Below, piece after piece: positions 51,221 to 59,399 of a DNA stretch of 64,000 nt; positions within the stretch are counted from its first letter, which is position 1, and the number at the start of each line of letters is the position of its first letter. The stretch covers positions 1-64,000 of the forward strand of contig JBKECO010000020.1 of the NCBI GenBank assembly GCA_047974745.1. The letters run 5' to 3'. This DNA is from JBKECO01 sp047974745 (GTDB lineage: Bacteria > Bacillota > Clostridia > Lachnospirales > Lachnospiraceae). The notes under the pieces are model-generated. The model was given only the letters and a program-made list of their open reading frames with translations. It searched no databases and had not been told where the DNA came from. Position numbers and translations under genes: made by a program.

Positions 51221-52072
51221 TTAACTACCTCTTACTATAAGATCAGTCTCGCCTTCAAAAACGGTTGTCGCCGGTCCTGTCATATAGACTCTGTTCTGCT
51301 GCCTGTCCCACTCGATCTGCAGACTGCCGCCAAGCAGTTCCACTGTCACATGATCCTTCGTATGTCCATTCAGGATCGCTGCGACCACAGATGCGCATGC
51401 TCCGGTTCCACAGGCTAATGTCTCACCGGATCCTCTTTCCCACACACGCATCTGCAGTCTGTCTTTGTCTAAAACATTGACAAATTCTGTATTGATACGT
51501 TTGGGAAAAAAAGCGTGTTGTTCAAATTCCGGACCAATGGAAGCAATATCCAGGTCCTTGATATCATTCTCCAGGAACACGACACAATGTGGGTTTCCCA
51601 TAGAAACGCAGGTCACATAGTATTCTGTATCCTGCACCTGCATCTTTGCATTAACGACCTGACCTTCCTTCACAAGAACCGGAATTTTATCTGCATCAAG
51701 CTCTGGACTCCCCATATCAACCCGTACGAAGCTAACCAGACCCTCCTCCACAGTCAGGGAGACCGTCTTGACTCCAGCCAGAGTCTCAATTGTTATGATC
51801 TTTTTATCTGTTAGTCCTTTATCAAAAACATACTTCGCAACACACCGAATACCGTTTCCACACATCTCGCCCCGTGATCCGTCTGCATTGTACATCTCCA
51901 TCTCGAAATCAGCCACAGCTGACTGATTGATCAAGATCAATCCATCTGAGCCAATTCCAAAATGCCTGTCGCTGACCAGCTTCGCTGTTTCCGAAGGATT
52001 CTCCACTGCCTCCGACATACAATTTACATAGACATAGTCATTGCCTATCCCATGCATTTTTGTGAATTTCAT
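51221..52072 (-). CDS. dapF: Diaminopimelate epimerase
   Basis: A 283-residue DapF that makes meso-diaminopimelate from the LL form. Both catalytic cysteines are present, in GEMCGNGIRCVA and ETLACGTGACAS. The start at 52072 (MKFTKMHGIGNDYVYV) has GGAGG five bases upstream and matches the family; the extension to 52192 is rejected. Its product feeds lysine and peptidoglycan. It is co-transcribed with dapL from its own promoter. Confidence 0.96.
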   Translation of the reverse strand: MKFTKMHGIGNDYVYVNCMSEAVENPSETAKLVSDRHFGIGSDGLILINQSAVADFEMEMYNADGSRGEMCGNGIRCVAKYVFDKGLTDKKIITIETLAGVKTVSLTVEEGLVSFVRVDMGSPELDADKIPVLVKEGQVVNAKMQVQDTEYYVTCVSMGNPHCVVFLENDIKDLDIASIGPEFEQHAFFPKRINTEFVNVLDKDRLQMRVWERGSGETLACGTGACASVVAAILNGHTKDHVTVELLGGSLQIEWDRQQNRVYMTGPATTVFEGETDLIVRGS

Positions 52073-52114
52073 AGATACCTCCGATTTATTGTTCCTTTTT
52101 AGGACTACTACTGA

Positions 52115-52143
52115 AGTATAGCAAATAAAAAGTGCAATGTAAA
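52115..52143 (-). promoter_or_regulatory. dapF-dapL promoter
   Basis: TTTACA (52138-52143) and TATACT (52115-52120) on the minus strand, 17 bp apart, TGC extended -10. The -35 lies inside the terminator stem of the preceding operon. Confidence 0.75.
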
Positions 52144-52176
52144 GAGCCCACTTTGCACCGGCTCCCTCCATTGCAC
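52127..52176 (-). terminator. Terminator of the hisA-glnA-ANTAR unit
   Basis: GTGCAATG (minus; 52169-52176) pairs with CATTGCAC (52132-52139), with an inner GAGCC/GGCTC stem, followed by TTTTTATTT. It ends the operon and overlaps the dapF promoter. Confidence 0.8.
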
Positions 52177-52188
52177 CATACAATAATA

Positions 52189-52734
52189 TCACAAATTCAT
52201 CAGGCTTAAAATCATCTGTGCCGTTTCAACAAGATCCGTCCCATTATCCATGCTTCTTTTTTGAATATATCTGTGTGCTTCGTCTTCCGACATATGGTTC
52301 CGCTCCATCAGCAGCTCTTTCGCTTCTGTAATCATTGCTTTTTGATCCTCGCTTCTCTCTCGTGGCTGCAGCTTCTTCTTTTTTCTTTTTCTAGAAAAAG
52401 AGTAGTTGATCATATTCATCGTCTGAACGAGCTCATGTACCTTGAGCGGGAGATTCAGACTTACGATATCATGCAGATCGAACTGAGCCACATTTTCCGG
52501 GGAGGCGATTAAAAGCATTTCAAAATTAGGAGAAAGATACTCTTTTAGCTCAGTGAACATCATATCAGCAAAACGATAAGCGCATACGATAATTCCACTA
52601 TCCAGACCACCTGCCTGCTGCAGTGCCTGTGCTCCTGTTGAGCAAACGGCTTGGACATCAAATCCATTCTGCTGCAGGATTTTTTTGATCTGCTGTGCAC
52701 TTTCCGGTTTGGGAAATACAACAATGACGTTCAT
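52189..52734 (-). CDS. ANTAR-domain response-regulator-like protein
   Basis: A 181-residue protein: an N-terminal pseudo-receiver (about 1-115; VVFPKPESAQQIKKILQQNGF, with no acidic pair or phospho-Asp in the usual place), a very basic stretch RKRKKKK and a C-terminal ANTAR RNA-binding domain (about 130-181; AKELLMERNHMSEDEAHRYIQKRSMDNGTDLVETA). ANTAR proteins bind paired hairpins and prevent termination, often in nitrogen genes. It follows glnA by 27 bp. As the receiver lacks the phosphorylation site, activity may depend on protein level or another ligand. Its RNA targets were not found in this window. Confidence 0.88.
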   Translation of the reverse strand: MNVIVVFPKPESAQQIKKILQQNGFDVQAVCSTGAQALQQAGGLDSGIIVCAYRFADMMFTELKEYLSPNFEMLLIASPENVAQFDLHDIVSLNLPLKVHELVQTMNMINYSFSRKRKKKKLQPRERSEDQKAMITEAKELLMERNHMSEDEAHRYIQKRSMDNGTDLVETAQMILSLMNL

Positions 52735-52761
52735 ATATTATATTACCTCTTCTGCCAATAA

Positions 52762-54093
52762 TTAGATTTTGTAAAGATATTCATTTATTTCCCATTCTGT
52801 GACCTTGGATTTATATGTTTCCCATTCTTTCTTTTTGGCCTCTACATATTTATCACAGATCGAATCGCCAAGAACACTCTTGATCAGCTCATCCTTCTCG
52901 AATGCAGCAATTGCTTCTCCCAGGTCTCCAGGCATAGGAGCAATTCCAGGTTTTAGATCCAGATGACACGCATCAGAAAACACAGATCCATCGACACGAG
53001 CCGGTGGTGCCGTCTTATTCTTGATTCCATCCAGACCTGCTTTCAGACAAGCCGCAAATGCGATGTATGGATTTGTCGAAGCGTCCGGACTTCTCAATTC
53101 GATTCTGGCACTTTCTCCTCTGTTCGAAGGAATTCGGATCAATGGGCTTCTATTCGAAGTCGACCAGGCTATATGAACCGGTGCCTCGAAACCTGGAACG
53201 AGCCGTTTGTAGGAATTTACCAGAGGATTCGTCAGCATAGTGATCGCTTCAATATGCTTTATTATGCCACCCATAAAATAATACGCTTCCTGACTCAGTC
53301 CAAGTTCTCCTGTTTCGTCATTAAATGCGTTCACACCATTGCGGGTCAATGACATATTCAGATGCATCCCCGATCCGTTGACATCATCCTTTGGTTTGGG
53401 CATAAAACTCGCAAATAATCCATGCCGCTTTGCAATTGTCTTGATTGCCAGCTTATAGGTCATAATATCATCTGCAGCCTTGAGTGCCTCACTGTATTTA
53501 AAGTCTATCTCATGCTGAGCCGGAGCGATCTCATGATGTGAGGCTTCTATCTCATATCCCATATCTTCTAAGGTCAGAACCATATCTCTTCTGGCATTTT
53601 CGCCCAGATCAATGGGTCCAAGATCAAAGTAGCCTGCTTTCTCATGAGAGATCGTAGTTGGCTGTCCATCCTCGTCCGTATGGAATAAGAAAAATTCACA
53701 CTCCGGTCCGACCTGGAATCCATAGCCCATATCCTCTGCTTCTCTCAGGACTTTTCTTAATATGTTCCTGCTGTCACCGATGTAAGGTTCGCCATTTAGA
53801 TCATAAACATCGCAGATGATCCTCGCCACCTTGCCCTGCTGGGGTCTCCATGGAAAAATAACAAAGGTATCCAGATCCGGATAAAGCACCATATCGGATT
53901 CCACTGTCCTGGCATAGCCTTCAATCGAAGAACCATCAAAGGTACAACGGTTGTCCAATGCTTTTTTCAGCTGGCTGGATGTGATCGCAACATTCTTCAG
54001 GGTTCCGAAAATGTCTGTGAACTGCAGTCTGACGAACTCTACGTCTTCATCCTCCACAATTCGAAAAATATCTTCTTTTGTATATCTGCTCAT
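52762..54093 (-). CDS. glnA: Glutamine synthetase, type I
   Basis: A 443-residue GSI-alpha type enzyme. Conserved parts: FDGSSIEGYARTVESDM, GPECEFFLF (metal Glu), the NGSGMHLNMSL-like loop as VNGSGMHLNMS, VPGFEAPVHIAWSTSNRSPLIRIP, and RIELRSPDASTNPYIAFAACLKAG. The adenylylation tyrosine of GSI-beta enzymes is not present, as expected for the Firmicutes type, which is regulated by feedback and by GlnR-like or ANTAR systems. It lies between hisA and an ANTAR regulator gene on the same strand. Confidence 0.97.
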   Translation of the reverse strand: MSRYTKEDIFRIVEDEDVEFVRLQFTDIFGTLKNVAITSSQLKKALDNRCTFDGSSIEGYARTVESDMVLYPDLDTFVIFPWRPQQGKVARIICDVYDLNGEPYIGDSRNILRKVLREAEDMGYGFQVGPECEFFLFHTDEDGQPTTISHEKAGYFDLGPIDLGENARRDMVLTLEDMGYEIEASHHEIAPAQHEIDFKYSEALKAADDIMTYKLAIKTIAKRHGLFASFMPKPKDDVNGSGMHLNMSLTRNGVNAFNDETGELGLSQEAYYFMGGIIKHIEAITMLTNPLVNSYKRLVPGFEAPVHIAWSTSNRSPLIRIPSNRGESARIELRSPDASTNPYIAFAACLKAGLDGIKNKTAPPARVDGSVFSDACHLDLKPGIAPMPGDLGEAIAAFEKDELIKSVLGDSICDKYVEAKKKEWETYKSKVTEWEINEYLYKI

Positions 54094-54149
54094 GTTAAAG
54101 CACTCCTTTTCTTTCTACATTCTTTCTTTATTATATGGTTCATGATCTA

Positions 54150-54929
54150 TCATCTTGTATTCATGTAGGATATCACTTCCTGGTATGGCATTGGACCGCC
54201 AAATATGTCCAGAGCACTTCCGATCGTGACATTCAGATTTCCGCGTCCTAATTCCCACAATGCATCCAGATCTGCAAAGCTCCCGACTCCGCCTGCGTAA
54301 GTGATCGGCAGCTCTGCCCAGTTGCCTAGTATCGATACCAGCTCTTTTTCAATGCCGGAGGACTTACCCTCCACATCCACTGCATGAATCAAAAATTCAT
54401 CTGCATATTTTTTCAAACGTTCAAGTAACTGGGGAGTGACTTTCTCGTCGGTAAATTTCTGCCACCGGTCCGTTACCACATAATATTCATCGTTCTTCTT
54501 TCTGCAGCTTAGATCAAGTACCAGCTTCTCACTTCCGATCCGCTCGCTCAGCCGCTTTAGATTGTTATAATCCACATACCCATTTGAAAAAACATAGGAT
54601 GTAACGATCACATGGCTCGCTCCCTGGTCAAGAAACCATTCTGCGTTATCCAGATTGATTCCGCCTCCGACCTGAAGTCCTTTTGGAAAAGCTCGTAATG
54701 CTTTTTTAGCCTGCTCAAGTGTCGCTTCGTAAAAAGCACTTCCAATATGATTGAGTAGAACAATATGACCGCCTCGGACACCACTTCCTTCATAAAGCTT
54801 TGCATAGAATGCTGCATCCTGTTCTGCGACAAAGTTCTCCTGAGCCTGATCCTTTTGATCTGTCAGACTGCTTCCAATTATTTGTTTCACCTTGCCATTG
54901 TGTATGTCGATACATGGTCGAAATTCCAC
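54150..54929 (-). CDS. hisA: Eukaryotic-type HisA isomerase
   Basis: A 259-residue TIM-barrel isomerase, of the HisA branch first seen in fungi and plants (eukaryotic-type). It opens EFRPCIDIHNGKVKQIIGSSL and has GGHIVLLNH, LQVGGGINLDNAEWFLDQGASHVIVTS, LVLDLSCRK and the late ITYAGGVGSFADLDALW. The start is GTG at 54929, with GGGGAGGAAGG just upstream, which gives the family's normal N-terminus; the ATG at 54953 is less likely. It works on the histidine pathway intermediate ProFAR. No other his gene is in the window, and it is read with glnA. HisA/HisF produce AICAR and use glutamine, which may explain the link. Certainty about pathway is moderate. Confidence 0.87.
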   Translation of the reverse strand: MEFRPCIDIHNGKVKQIIGSSLTDQKDQAQENFVAEQDAAFYAKLYEGSGVRGGHIVLLNHIGSAFYEATLEQAKKALRAFPKGLQVGGGINLDNAEWFLDQGASHVIVTSYVFSNGYVDYNNLKRLSERIGSEKLVLDLSCRKKNDEYYVVTDRWQKFTDEKVTPQLLERLKKYADEFLIHAVDVEGKSSGIEKELVSILGNWAELPITYAGGVGSFADLDALWELGRGNLNVTIGSALDIFGGPMPYQEVISYMNTR

Positions 54930-54974
54930 TGTTCCTTCCTCCCCATTGTTCATCCATATCGTCTCTTCTTACCA

Positions 54975-55003
54975 ATTATATCGAAAAATGTATAGTCTTG
55001 CAA
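54975..55003 (-). promoter_or_regulatory. hisA-glnA promoter
   Basis: TTGCAA (54998-55003) and TATAAT (54975-54980) on the minus strand, 17 bp apart. Confidence 0.72.
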
Positions 55004-55044
55004 AATATTTCTTACTAACTAAAAAAAGATAACTCACTTTTGCT

Positions 55045-55080
55045 CTGTCCGTTGACAGCGGACAGTATTTTTGCTAAAAT
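55045..55080 (+). promoter_or_regulatory. guaB promoter with palindromic operator
   Basis: TTGACA (55052-55057) and TAAAAT (55075-55080) are 17 bp apart, with TGC extended -10. A perfect inverted repeat, CTGTCCG-N7-CGGACAG (55045-55065), covers the -35. Because it is upstream of the start of transcription, it acts as DNA. Confidence 0.8.
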
Positions 55081-55135
55081 TGTGGAATTAACTACTTTTT
55101 TTCAATGCTGCTGACAGAAAGCGAGGAACCACTTT

Positions 55136-56596
55136 ATGAGCAAGATTATCGGCGAAGGAATCACTTTTGACGACGTGCTGCTTGTACCACAGTATTCTGA
55201 GATCACTCCAAATATGGTGGATCTTACTACATATCTTACAAAGAAAATCAAGCTGAATATTCCAATGATGAGTGCAAGTATGGATACCGTCACGGAGCAC
55301 CGTATGGCGATCGCAATGGCCAGACAAGGCGGTATCGGAATTATTCATAAGAACATGTCTGTGGAAGCACAGGCAGATGAAGTAGATAAAGTGAAGCGTT
55401 CTGAGAACGGTGTCATTACCGATCCTTTCTCTCTGAATCCGGATCATACCCTTCAGGATGCAGAGAACCTGATGCACAAATACAAGATCTCCGGTGTTCC
55501 CATTGTGGAAGCCGGTTCTAAGAAACTTGTGGGAATTATAACGAACCGTGATCTCAATTTTGAAACAGACTATAGCAAGAAAATAACGGAATCCATGACC
55601 TCAGAAGGTCTGATCACTGCACCGACTGGAATCTCACTGGATGATGCCAAGAAGATACTTGCGAAAGCGAGAAAAGAAAAGCTGCCACTGGTCGATGAAA
55701 ACTATAATTTAAAAGGTCTGATCACAATTAAAGATATTGAGAAGCAGATCAAGTATCCCTTATCTGCAAAAGACGAAAAAGGTCGCCTTCTATGCGGTGC
55801 AGGCGTTGGGATCACCGGCAATATGATGGAGCGTATCGACGCCCTTGTAAGAGCTCAGGTGGATGTCATTGTTCTAGATTCTGCCCATGGACATTCCAAA
55901 AATATCATTCAGGCAGTCCGTGAAGTGAAGGAAGCCTATCCGGATCTCCAGGTGATCGCCGGCAATATTGCAACTGCAAAAGCGACCCAGGATCTTATTG
56001 ATGCAGGTGCTGACGCTGTCAAAGTCGGGATCGGACCCGGCTCGATCTGTACGACCCGTGTCGTAGCAGGAATCGGTGTACCTCAGATGACTGCTATTAT
56101 CGATTCCTTCGAGATCGCTGAAAAATATGGTATCCCCGTGATCGCAGACGGTGGCATCAAATACTCCGGGGATATGACCAAAGCCTTGGCAGCAGGTGCT
56201 AATGTATGCATGATGGGAAGTATGTTCGCAGGCTGTGATGAAGCTCCCGGATCCTTTGAACTTTATCAGGGCAGAAAATATAAGGTCTATCGTGGAATGG
56301 GCTCTATAGCTGCCATGGAGAATGGTTCCAAAGACAGATATTTCCAGCAGGATGCCAAAAAACTCGTACCGGAAGGCGTAGAGGGCAGAGTCGCATACAA
56401 AGGAAGTGTGGAAGATACCATCTTCCAGCTTATCGGTGGAATCCATTCAGGTATGGGCTACTGTGGCTGTCCGACCATTCAGGATTTGCATGACCGGGCT
56501 GAATTCGTAAAGATCACTGCTGCTTCCCTTAAGGAAAGTCACCCCCATGATATTCATATCACAAAAGAAGCACCGAATTATCAGGTCGAAAACTAA
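55136..56596 (+). CDS. guaB: IMP dehydrogenase
   Basis: A 486-residue IMPDH, the first step of guanine nucleotide synthesis (IMP to XMP). It opens EGITFDDVLLVPQYSEI, has two CBS domains (about 92-205; NPDHTLQDAENLM and AKARKEKLPLVDEN) and the catalytic Cys loop KVGIGPGSICTTR near residue 300, then GGIKYSGDMTKALAAGA and the flap RYFQQ. All parts are complete. It starts 207 bp from hisA in the opposite direction; both genes concern purine-linked chemistry. An operator covers its promoter. Confidence 0.98.
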   Translation: MSKIIGEGITFDDVLLVPQYSEITPNMVDLTTYLTKKIKLNIPMMSASMDTVTEHRMAIAMARQGGIGIIHKNMSVEAQADEVDKVKRSENGVITDPFSLNPDHTLQDAENLMHKYKISGVPIVEAGSKKLVGIITNRDLNFETDYSKKITESMTSEGLITAPTGISLDDAKKILAKARKEKLPLVDENYNLKGLITIKDIEKQIKYPLSAKDEKGRLLCGAGVGITGNMMERIDALVRAQVDVIVLDSAHGHSKNIIQAVREVKEAYPDLQVIAGNIATAKATQDLIDAGADAVKVGIGPGSICTTRVVAGIGVPQMTAIIDSFEIAEKYGIPVIADGGIKYSGDMTKALAAGANVCMMGSMFAGCDEAPGSFELYQGRKYKVYRGMGSIAAMENGSKDRYFQQDAKKLVPEGVEGRVAYKGSVEDTIFQLIGGIHSGMGYCGCPTIQDLHDRAEFVKITAASLKESHPHDIHITKEAPNYQVEN

Positions 56597-56608
56597 TTGA
56601 CATAAAAC

Positions 56609-56661
56609 AGCGAATATATTTCTCTCATGACTGACTTTTGTGAAATATATCCGCTTTTTTT
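56609..56661 (+). terminator. guaB terminator
   Basis: AGCG-N-ATATATTTC (56609 on) pairs with GAAATATAT-N-CGCT (to 56655), one mismatch, followed by TTTTTTT. Confidence 0.88.
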
Positions 56662-56668
56662 GAGCATA

Positions 56669-57175
56669 TCAGATTGGCCACGGAATCCAGTAAAAGCCAA
56701 TCAGTCCAAGTCCAATGCCAAGCAGGGCTCCTGCAAGGACATCCTTTGGAAAATGCACTCCGCTGATCACTCTGACCGCTGCCAGGAGAATCCCTGCAAA
56801 CAGCGTTACAATACCGATCAGAGGCTGTGTATAGAGAAATGCCATCGCAATGATAAAAATCGAGAATACATGTCTGCTGGGAAAAGATTTCCCTGCGGCA
56901 TCACGTTTGATCAAAGGTTCCAACGAATAGATTTCATATGGACGAGGTGCAGAAACAAGCATTCGAAACATGGTGACCAGCAAAAAAGTAATTCCCGGCA
57001 CCAGAATACATCGCAGGAGCGCTGGATCCTTCTGCATCAGGAGCAGCGCAAGATAGGCAGGGTACGAGATGAAAATCACTGTGGTCAAGGTCTGATTTAC
57101 TATGTTTAAAGCTTTTTTATAAGCTGCATTCTCCCGAAAAGGTCTAGCGAGATATTCAAAGGTTTCCTGTTTCAT
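56669..57175 (-). CDS. PAP2-family membrane phosphatase
   Basis: A 168-residue PAP2 enzyme with about five membrane segments. The three acid-phosphatase motifs are seen: a shortened K..RP as APRPYE, SFPSRHVFS (PSGH variant) and RVISGVHFPKDVLAG. It probably acts on undecaprenyl pyrophosphate or phosphatidylglycerol phosphate at the membrane. The start at 57175 is favoured by GGAG five bases upstream; an ATG lies five codons earlier. Variation in the second motif (Arg for Gly) is common in Gram-positive PAP2 proteins. Confidence 0.85.
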   Translation of the reverse strand: MKQETFEYLARPFRENAAYKKALNIVNQTLTTVIFISYPAYLALLLMQKDPALLRCILVPGITFLLVTMFRMLVSAPRPYEIYSLEPLIKRDAAGKSFPSRHVFSIFIIAMAFLYTQPLIGIVTLFAGILLAAVRVISGVHFPKDVLAGALLGIGLGLIGFYWIPWPI

Positions 57176-57247
57176 CTTTTCTCCATTCATGATACAAATT
57201 GTAAACCATTGTAAAGGATTCTGTCAGAAGCTGCAAGGAGTATATTT

Positions 57248-57712
57248 ATGAAAATAGGCATCCTATCCGATACACACGGATACTTACATCCAAAATTCAA
57301 AGAGATCCTAATCGGCTGCGATACACTCATTCATGCTGGTGACTTCGCCTCAGAAAAAATATATCAGGAGTTAAAGGATCTTGGTGTTCCGATGTATATG
57401 GTCAAAGGGAATACAGACCGAGGGGCATGGGCTGCCTTCTTGCCGGAAACACTGACTTTTTCCATATCAGGCCATTTATTCTATCTGATTCATGACAGAA
57501 CACAGATTCCTTTTCCCCTGCCCAAAACAGAATTCCTCATCTACGGGCATACACATCGCTTTGATCATTCAAAGCATGGAGATGTAACGCTGGTAAATCC
57601 CGGAAGTGCCACTGAGAGCCGCACCACTCTGCCGCCATCCATCGCGATCTTATCTTTTTCTGAGAATGGACATGACATCGAGAGGATCTTCGACAGTGAT
57701 CCTGGCTTTTAA
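57248..57712 (+). CDS. YfcE-like phosphodiesterase
   Basis: A 154-residue calcineurin-like phosphoesterase of the YfcE/MJ0936 class. Motifs: LSDTHGYLH, HAGDFAS, KGNTDRG, IHDRT (the usual THGH replaced) and YGHTHRFDHS, then VNPGS. The second histidine region GHLFYLIHD lacks one typical residue of the HG-H motif but retains the His. YfcE hydrolyses artificial phosphodiesters; its natural substrate is unproved. AGGAG precedes the ATG. It is divergent from the PAP2 gene. Confidence 0.88.
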   Translation: MKIGILSDTHGYLHPKFKEILIGCDTLIHAGDFASEKIYQELKDLGVPMYMVKGNTDRGAWAAFLPETLTFSISGHLFYLIHDRTQIPFPLPKTEFLIYGHTHRFDHSKHGDVTLVNPGSATESRTTLPPSIAILSFSENGHDIERIFDSDPGF

Positions 57713-57717
57713 AAGCA

Positions 57718-58056
57718 TTAAGGTTGTACTTCCCATGGTCTTTCTTCGTTCAAGCCCATGTTGAACAGTTCCTTCATCTGATCATCATAGCTCTTGGAGG
57801 GTTCATATTTTTGCAAAAGTACCATCAGATATTTCATGGAATCCTCTGTAACACCTTCCTGATCTGTCATTTGATGAAGGATCGGTCGAATCCATGCTGC
57901 AAGTTCACTTGGTGTACTGATGGAATCCGGCTGGGCACCTTGACTCAGATTCAGAAATAAGCCGGCAGCATAGTAGAACTCATAATTTCCGATCATTACT
58001 GATGTTTTTAACTTACATTTTATAATAATTGCCTGTCTGGTAATGGAGGGTATCAT
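57718..58056 (-). CDS. Conserved-type small protein of unknown function
   Basis: A 112-residue soluble protein. A good AAAGGAG site lies seven bases upstream of the ATG, so it is likely real. The central part is acidic and helical (SELAAWIRPILHQMTDQEGV and DSMKYLMVLLQKYEP), and the N-terminal 25 residues are basic and beta-rich. The end is NEERPWEVQP. There is no membrane segment, signal peptide or metal motif. I do not recognise a family. It converges tightly with the YfcE-like gene and is divergent from the ThrE-type exporter. Confidence 0.65.
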   Translation of the reverse strand: MIPSITRQAIIIKCKLKTSVMIGNYEFYYAAGLFLNLSQGAQPDSISTPSELAAWIRPILHQMTDQEGVTEDSMKYLMVLLQKYEPSKSYDDQMKELFNMGLNEERPWEVQP

Positions 58057-58148
58057 GATATAACTCCTTTCAACTAGACCTATTTTACACTTTTTTCCAA
58101 GGTAAATTCAAGGTATACTGTTACTACTGATTTTTGGGGAGGTCATTT

Positions 58149-58928
58149 ATGACAGAAAGCAAACAAATCCTTGCCCTTGCTGTCGAGATAGGGGATACTC
58201 TGCTTCGCAGCGGCGGCGAGATCTATCGTGTAGAAGATACCATTTTAAATATTCTCGAAGCATATGGCATAGAGGAGTATGATGTTTACGTACTGGCCAA
58301 TGGTATTTTTGCCACAGCGAATGAAAGCAGTGAGGATGCCAGTGGAATCGTGAGACATGTCCCACTGGGTGCGATCAATTTGAAAAAGATAGCACTGATC
58401 AATCAGCTTTCCAGAGAGATCTGCTCAGAAGAGATCAGTATCGAGGATGCCTGGAAAAAACTGGAGGAATGTAAGAATCTCCCACCCACTGAAAGACGAA
58501 TCGTCATTTTTTTCTGTGGATTTGCCTGCGGCTGTTTTACTTATCTGTTTGGAGGCAGTCTGCTGGATGCGGTTTGTGCCATGTTCGTTGGTTTTTTACT
58601 TCAGGTATTTCTGCTGCATTCAAGACAGCAGAAATCCTCAAAATTCATCAAGAACATTGTCGGCAGTGCCTTGATCACAAGCTGTAGTATTCTTTTGCTG
58701 AACCTCGGGCTTCCTGTCATGCAGGACAAAATCGTCATTGGCGATATCATGCCTTTGGTCCCCGGAATCGCATTGACCACCTCGATACGAAATCTGTTTA
58801 ACGGAGACTATCTCTCCGGTGCCATCCATCTTCTAGATGCACTGCTCACTGCGATGTGCATCGCCTTTGGAGTGGGTGCAGTCATTGTTTTATATAATCT
58901 GATCCCGGGAGGTATCCCACTATCATGA
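58149..58928 (+). CDS. ThrE-type exporter, large subunit
   Basis: A 259-residue protein equal to the N-terminal part of threonine/serine exporter ThrE (YjjP type). The soluble part (about 1-110) has GDTLLRSGGEIYRVEDTI and LANGIFAT. Membrane segments follow from about residue 115 (CGFACGCFTYLFGGS), then ITSCSILLLNLGLP, and GDIMPLVPGIALTTSIRNLFNGDYLSG. The start is ATG 58149, with GGGGAGG seven bases upstream. It works with the next gene product, which supplies the second half, to export small amino acids or similar solutes. Confidence 0.9.
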   Translation: MTESKQILALAVEIGDTLLRSGGEIYRVEDTILNILEAYGIEEYDVYVLANGIFATANESSEDASGIVRHVPLGAINLKKIALINQLSREICSEEISIEDAWKKLEECKNLPPTERRIVIFFCGFACGCFTYLFGGSLLDAVCAMFVGFLLQVFLLHSRQQKSSKFIKNIVGSALITSCSILLLNLGLPVMQDKIVIGDIMPLVPGIALTTSIRNLFNGDYLSGAIHLLDALLTAMCIAFGVGAVIVLYNLIPGGIPLS

Positions 58929-59386
58929 TAACGACCTATATTATTCCATTTGCGGTTACGATCTGCGCCACCTTATCCTTTGCAATTTTGTTTACAGCGC
59001 CAAAGGATCAATATCTGTACTGTGCACTGACAGGCGGTGCCGGCTATCTGACATACCTGATCCTGTTAAATCAGTTCCAGGCTGAACCTGCCACTGCTTC
59101 ACTTTTTGCGACACTCATACTGACTCTGTTATCCAGGATCTTTTCCGTGATCCGGAAAAATCCTGTCACAGTATATCTTGTGGCAGGCATCTTTCCACTA
59201 GTTCCAGGTGCAGGTATCTATTATACCTCCTACTACCTAATCATGAATGAACCGGAGTTGTTTTCAAAAAGTGGTTTCGATACCTTTAAGATCGCCGGAG
59301 CCATTAGTCTTGGTATCATCTTTGGGCTAGCCGTTCCTCAGAGATTTTTTCGCATGCTTCAGGCATTGCTTCCTTCAAAAAAATAA
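58925..59386 (+). CDS. ThrE-type exporter, small subunit
   Basis: A 153-residue protein with five hydrophobic segments, corresponding to the YjjB half of ThrE. AGIFPLVPGAGIYYTSYYLI is the matching Pro-Gly motif of the second half. Its ATG overlaps the stop of the larger subunit by 4 bp (ATGA), so they are made together. The two-gene arrangement replaces the single-chain ThrE of actinobacteria. Confidence 0.9.
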   Translation: MITTYIIPFAVTICATLSFAILFTAPKDQYLYCALTGGAGYLTYLILLNQFQAEPATASLFATLILTLLSRIFSVIRKNPVTVYLVAGIFPLVPGAGIYYTSYYLIMNEPELFSKSGFDTFKIAGAISLGIIFGLAVPQRFFRMLQALLPSKK

Positions 59387-59399
59387 TCAAAAAATGACC

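Noticed and set aside
54094..54149. Possible ANTAR-target hairpins before glnA
   Set aside because: The 56-bp gap has no paired hexaloop hairpins and no terminator.
55874..56446. A 190-codon minus-strand frame
   Set aside because: It lies wholly within guaB in antisense; no promoter or ribosome site and no family resemblance.
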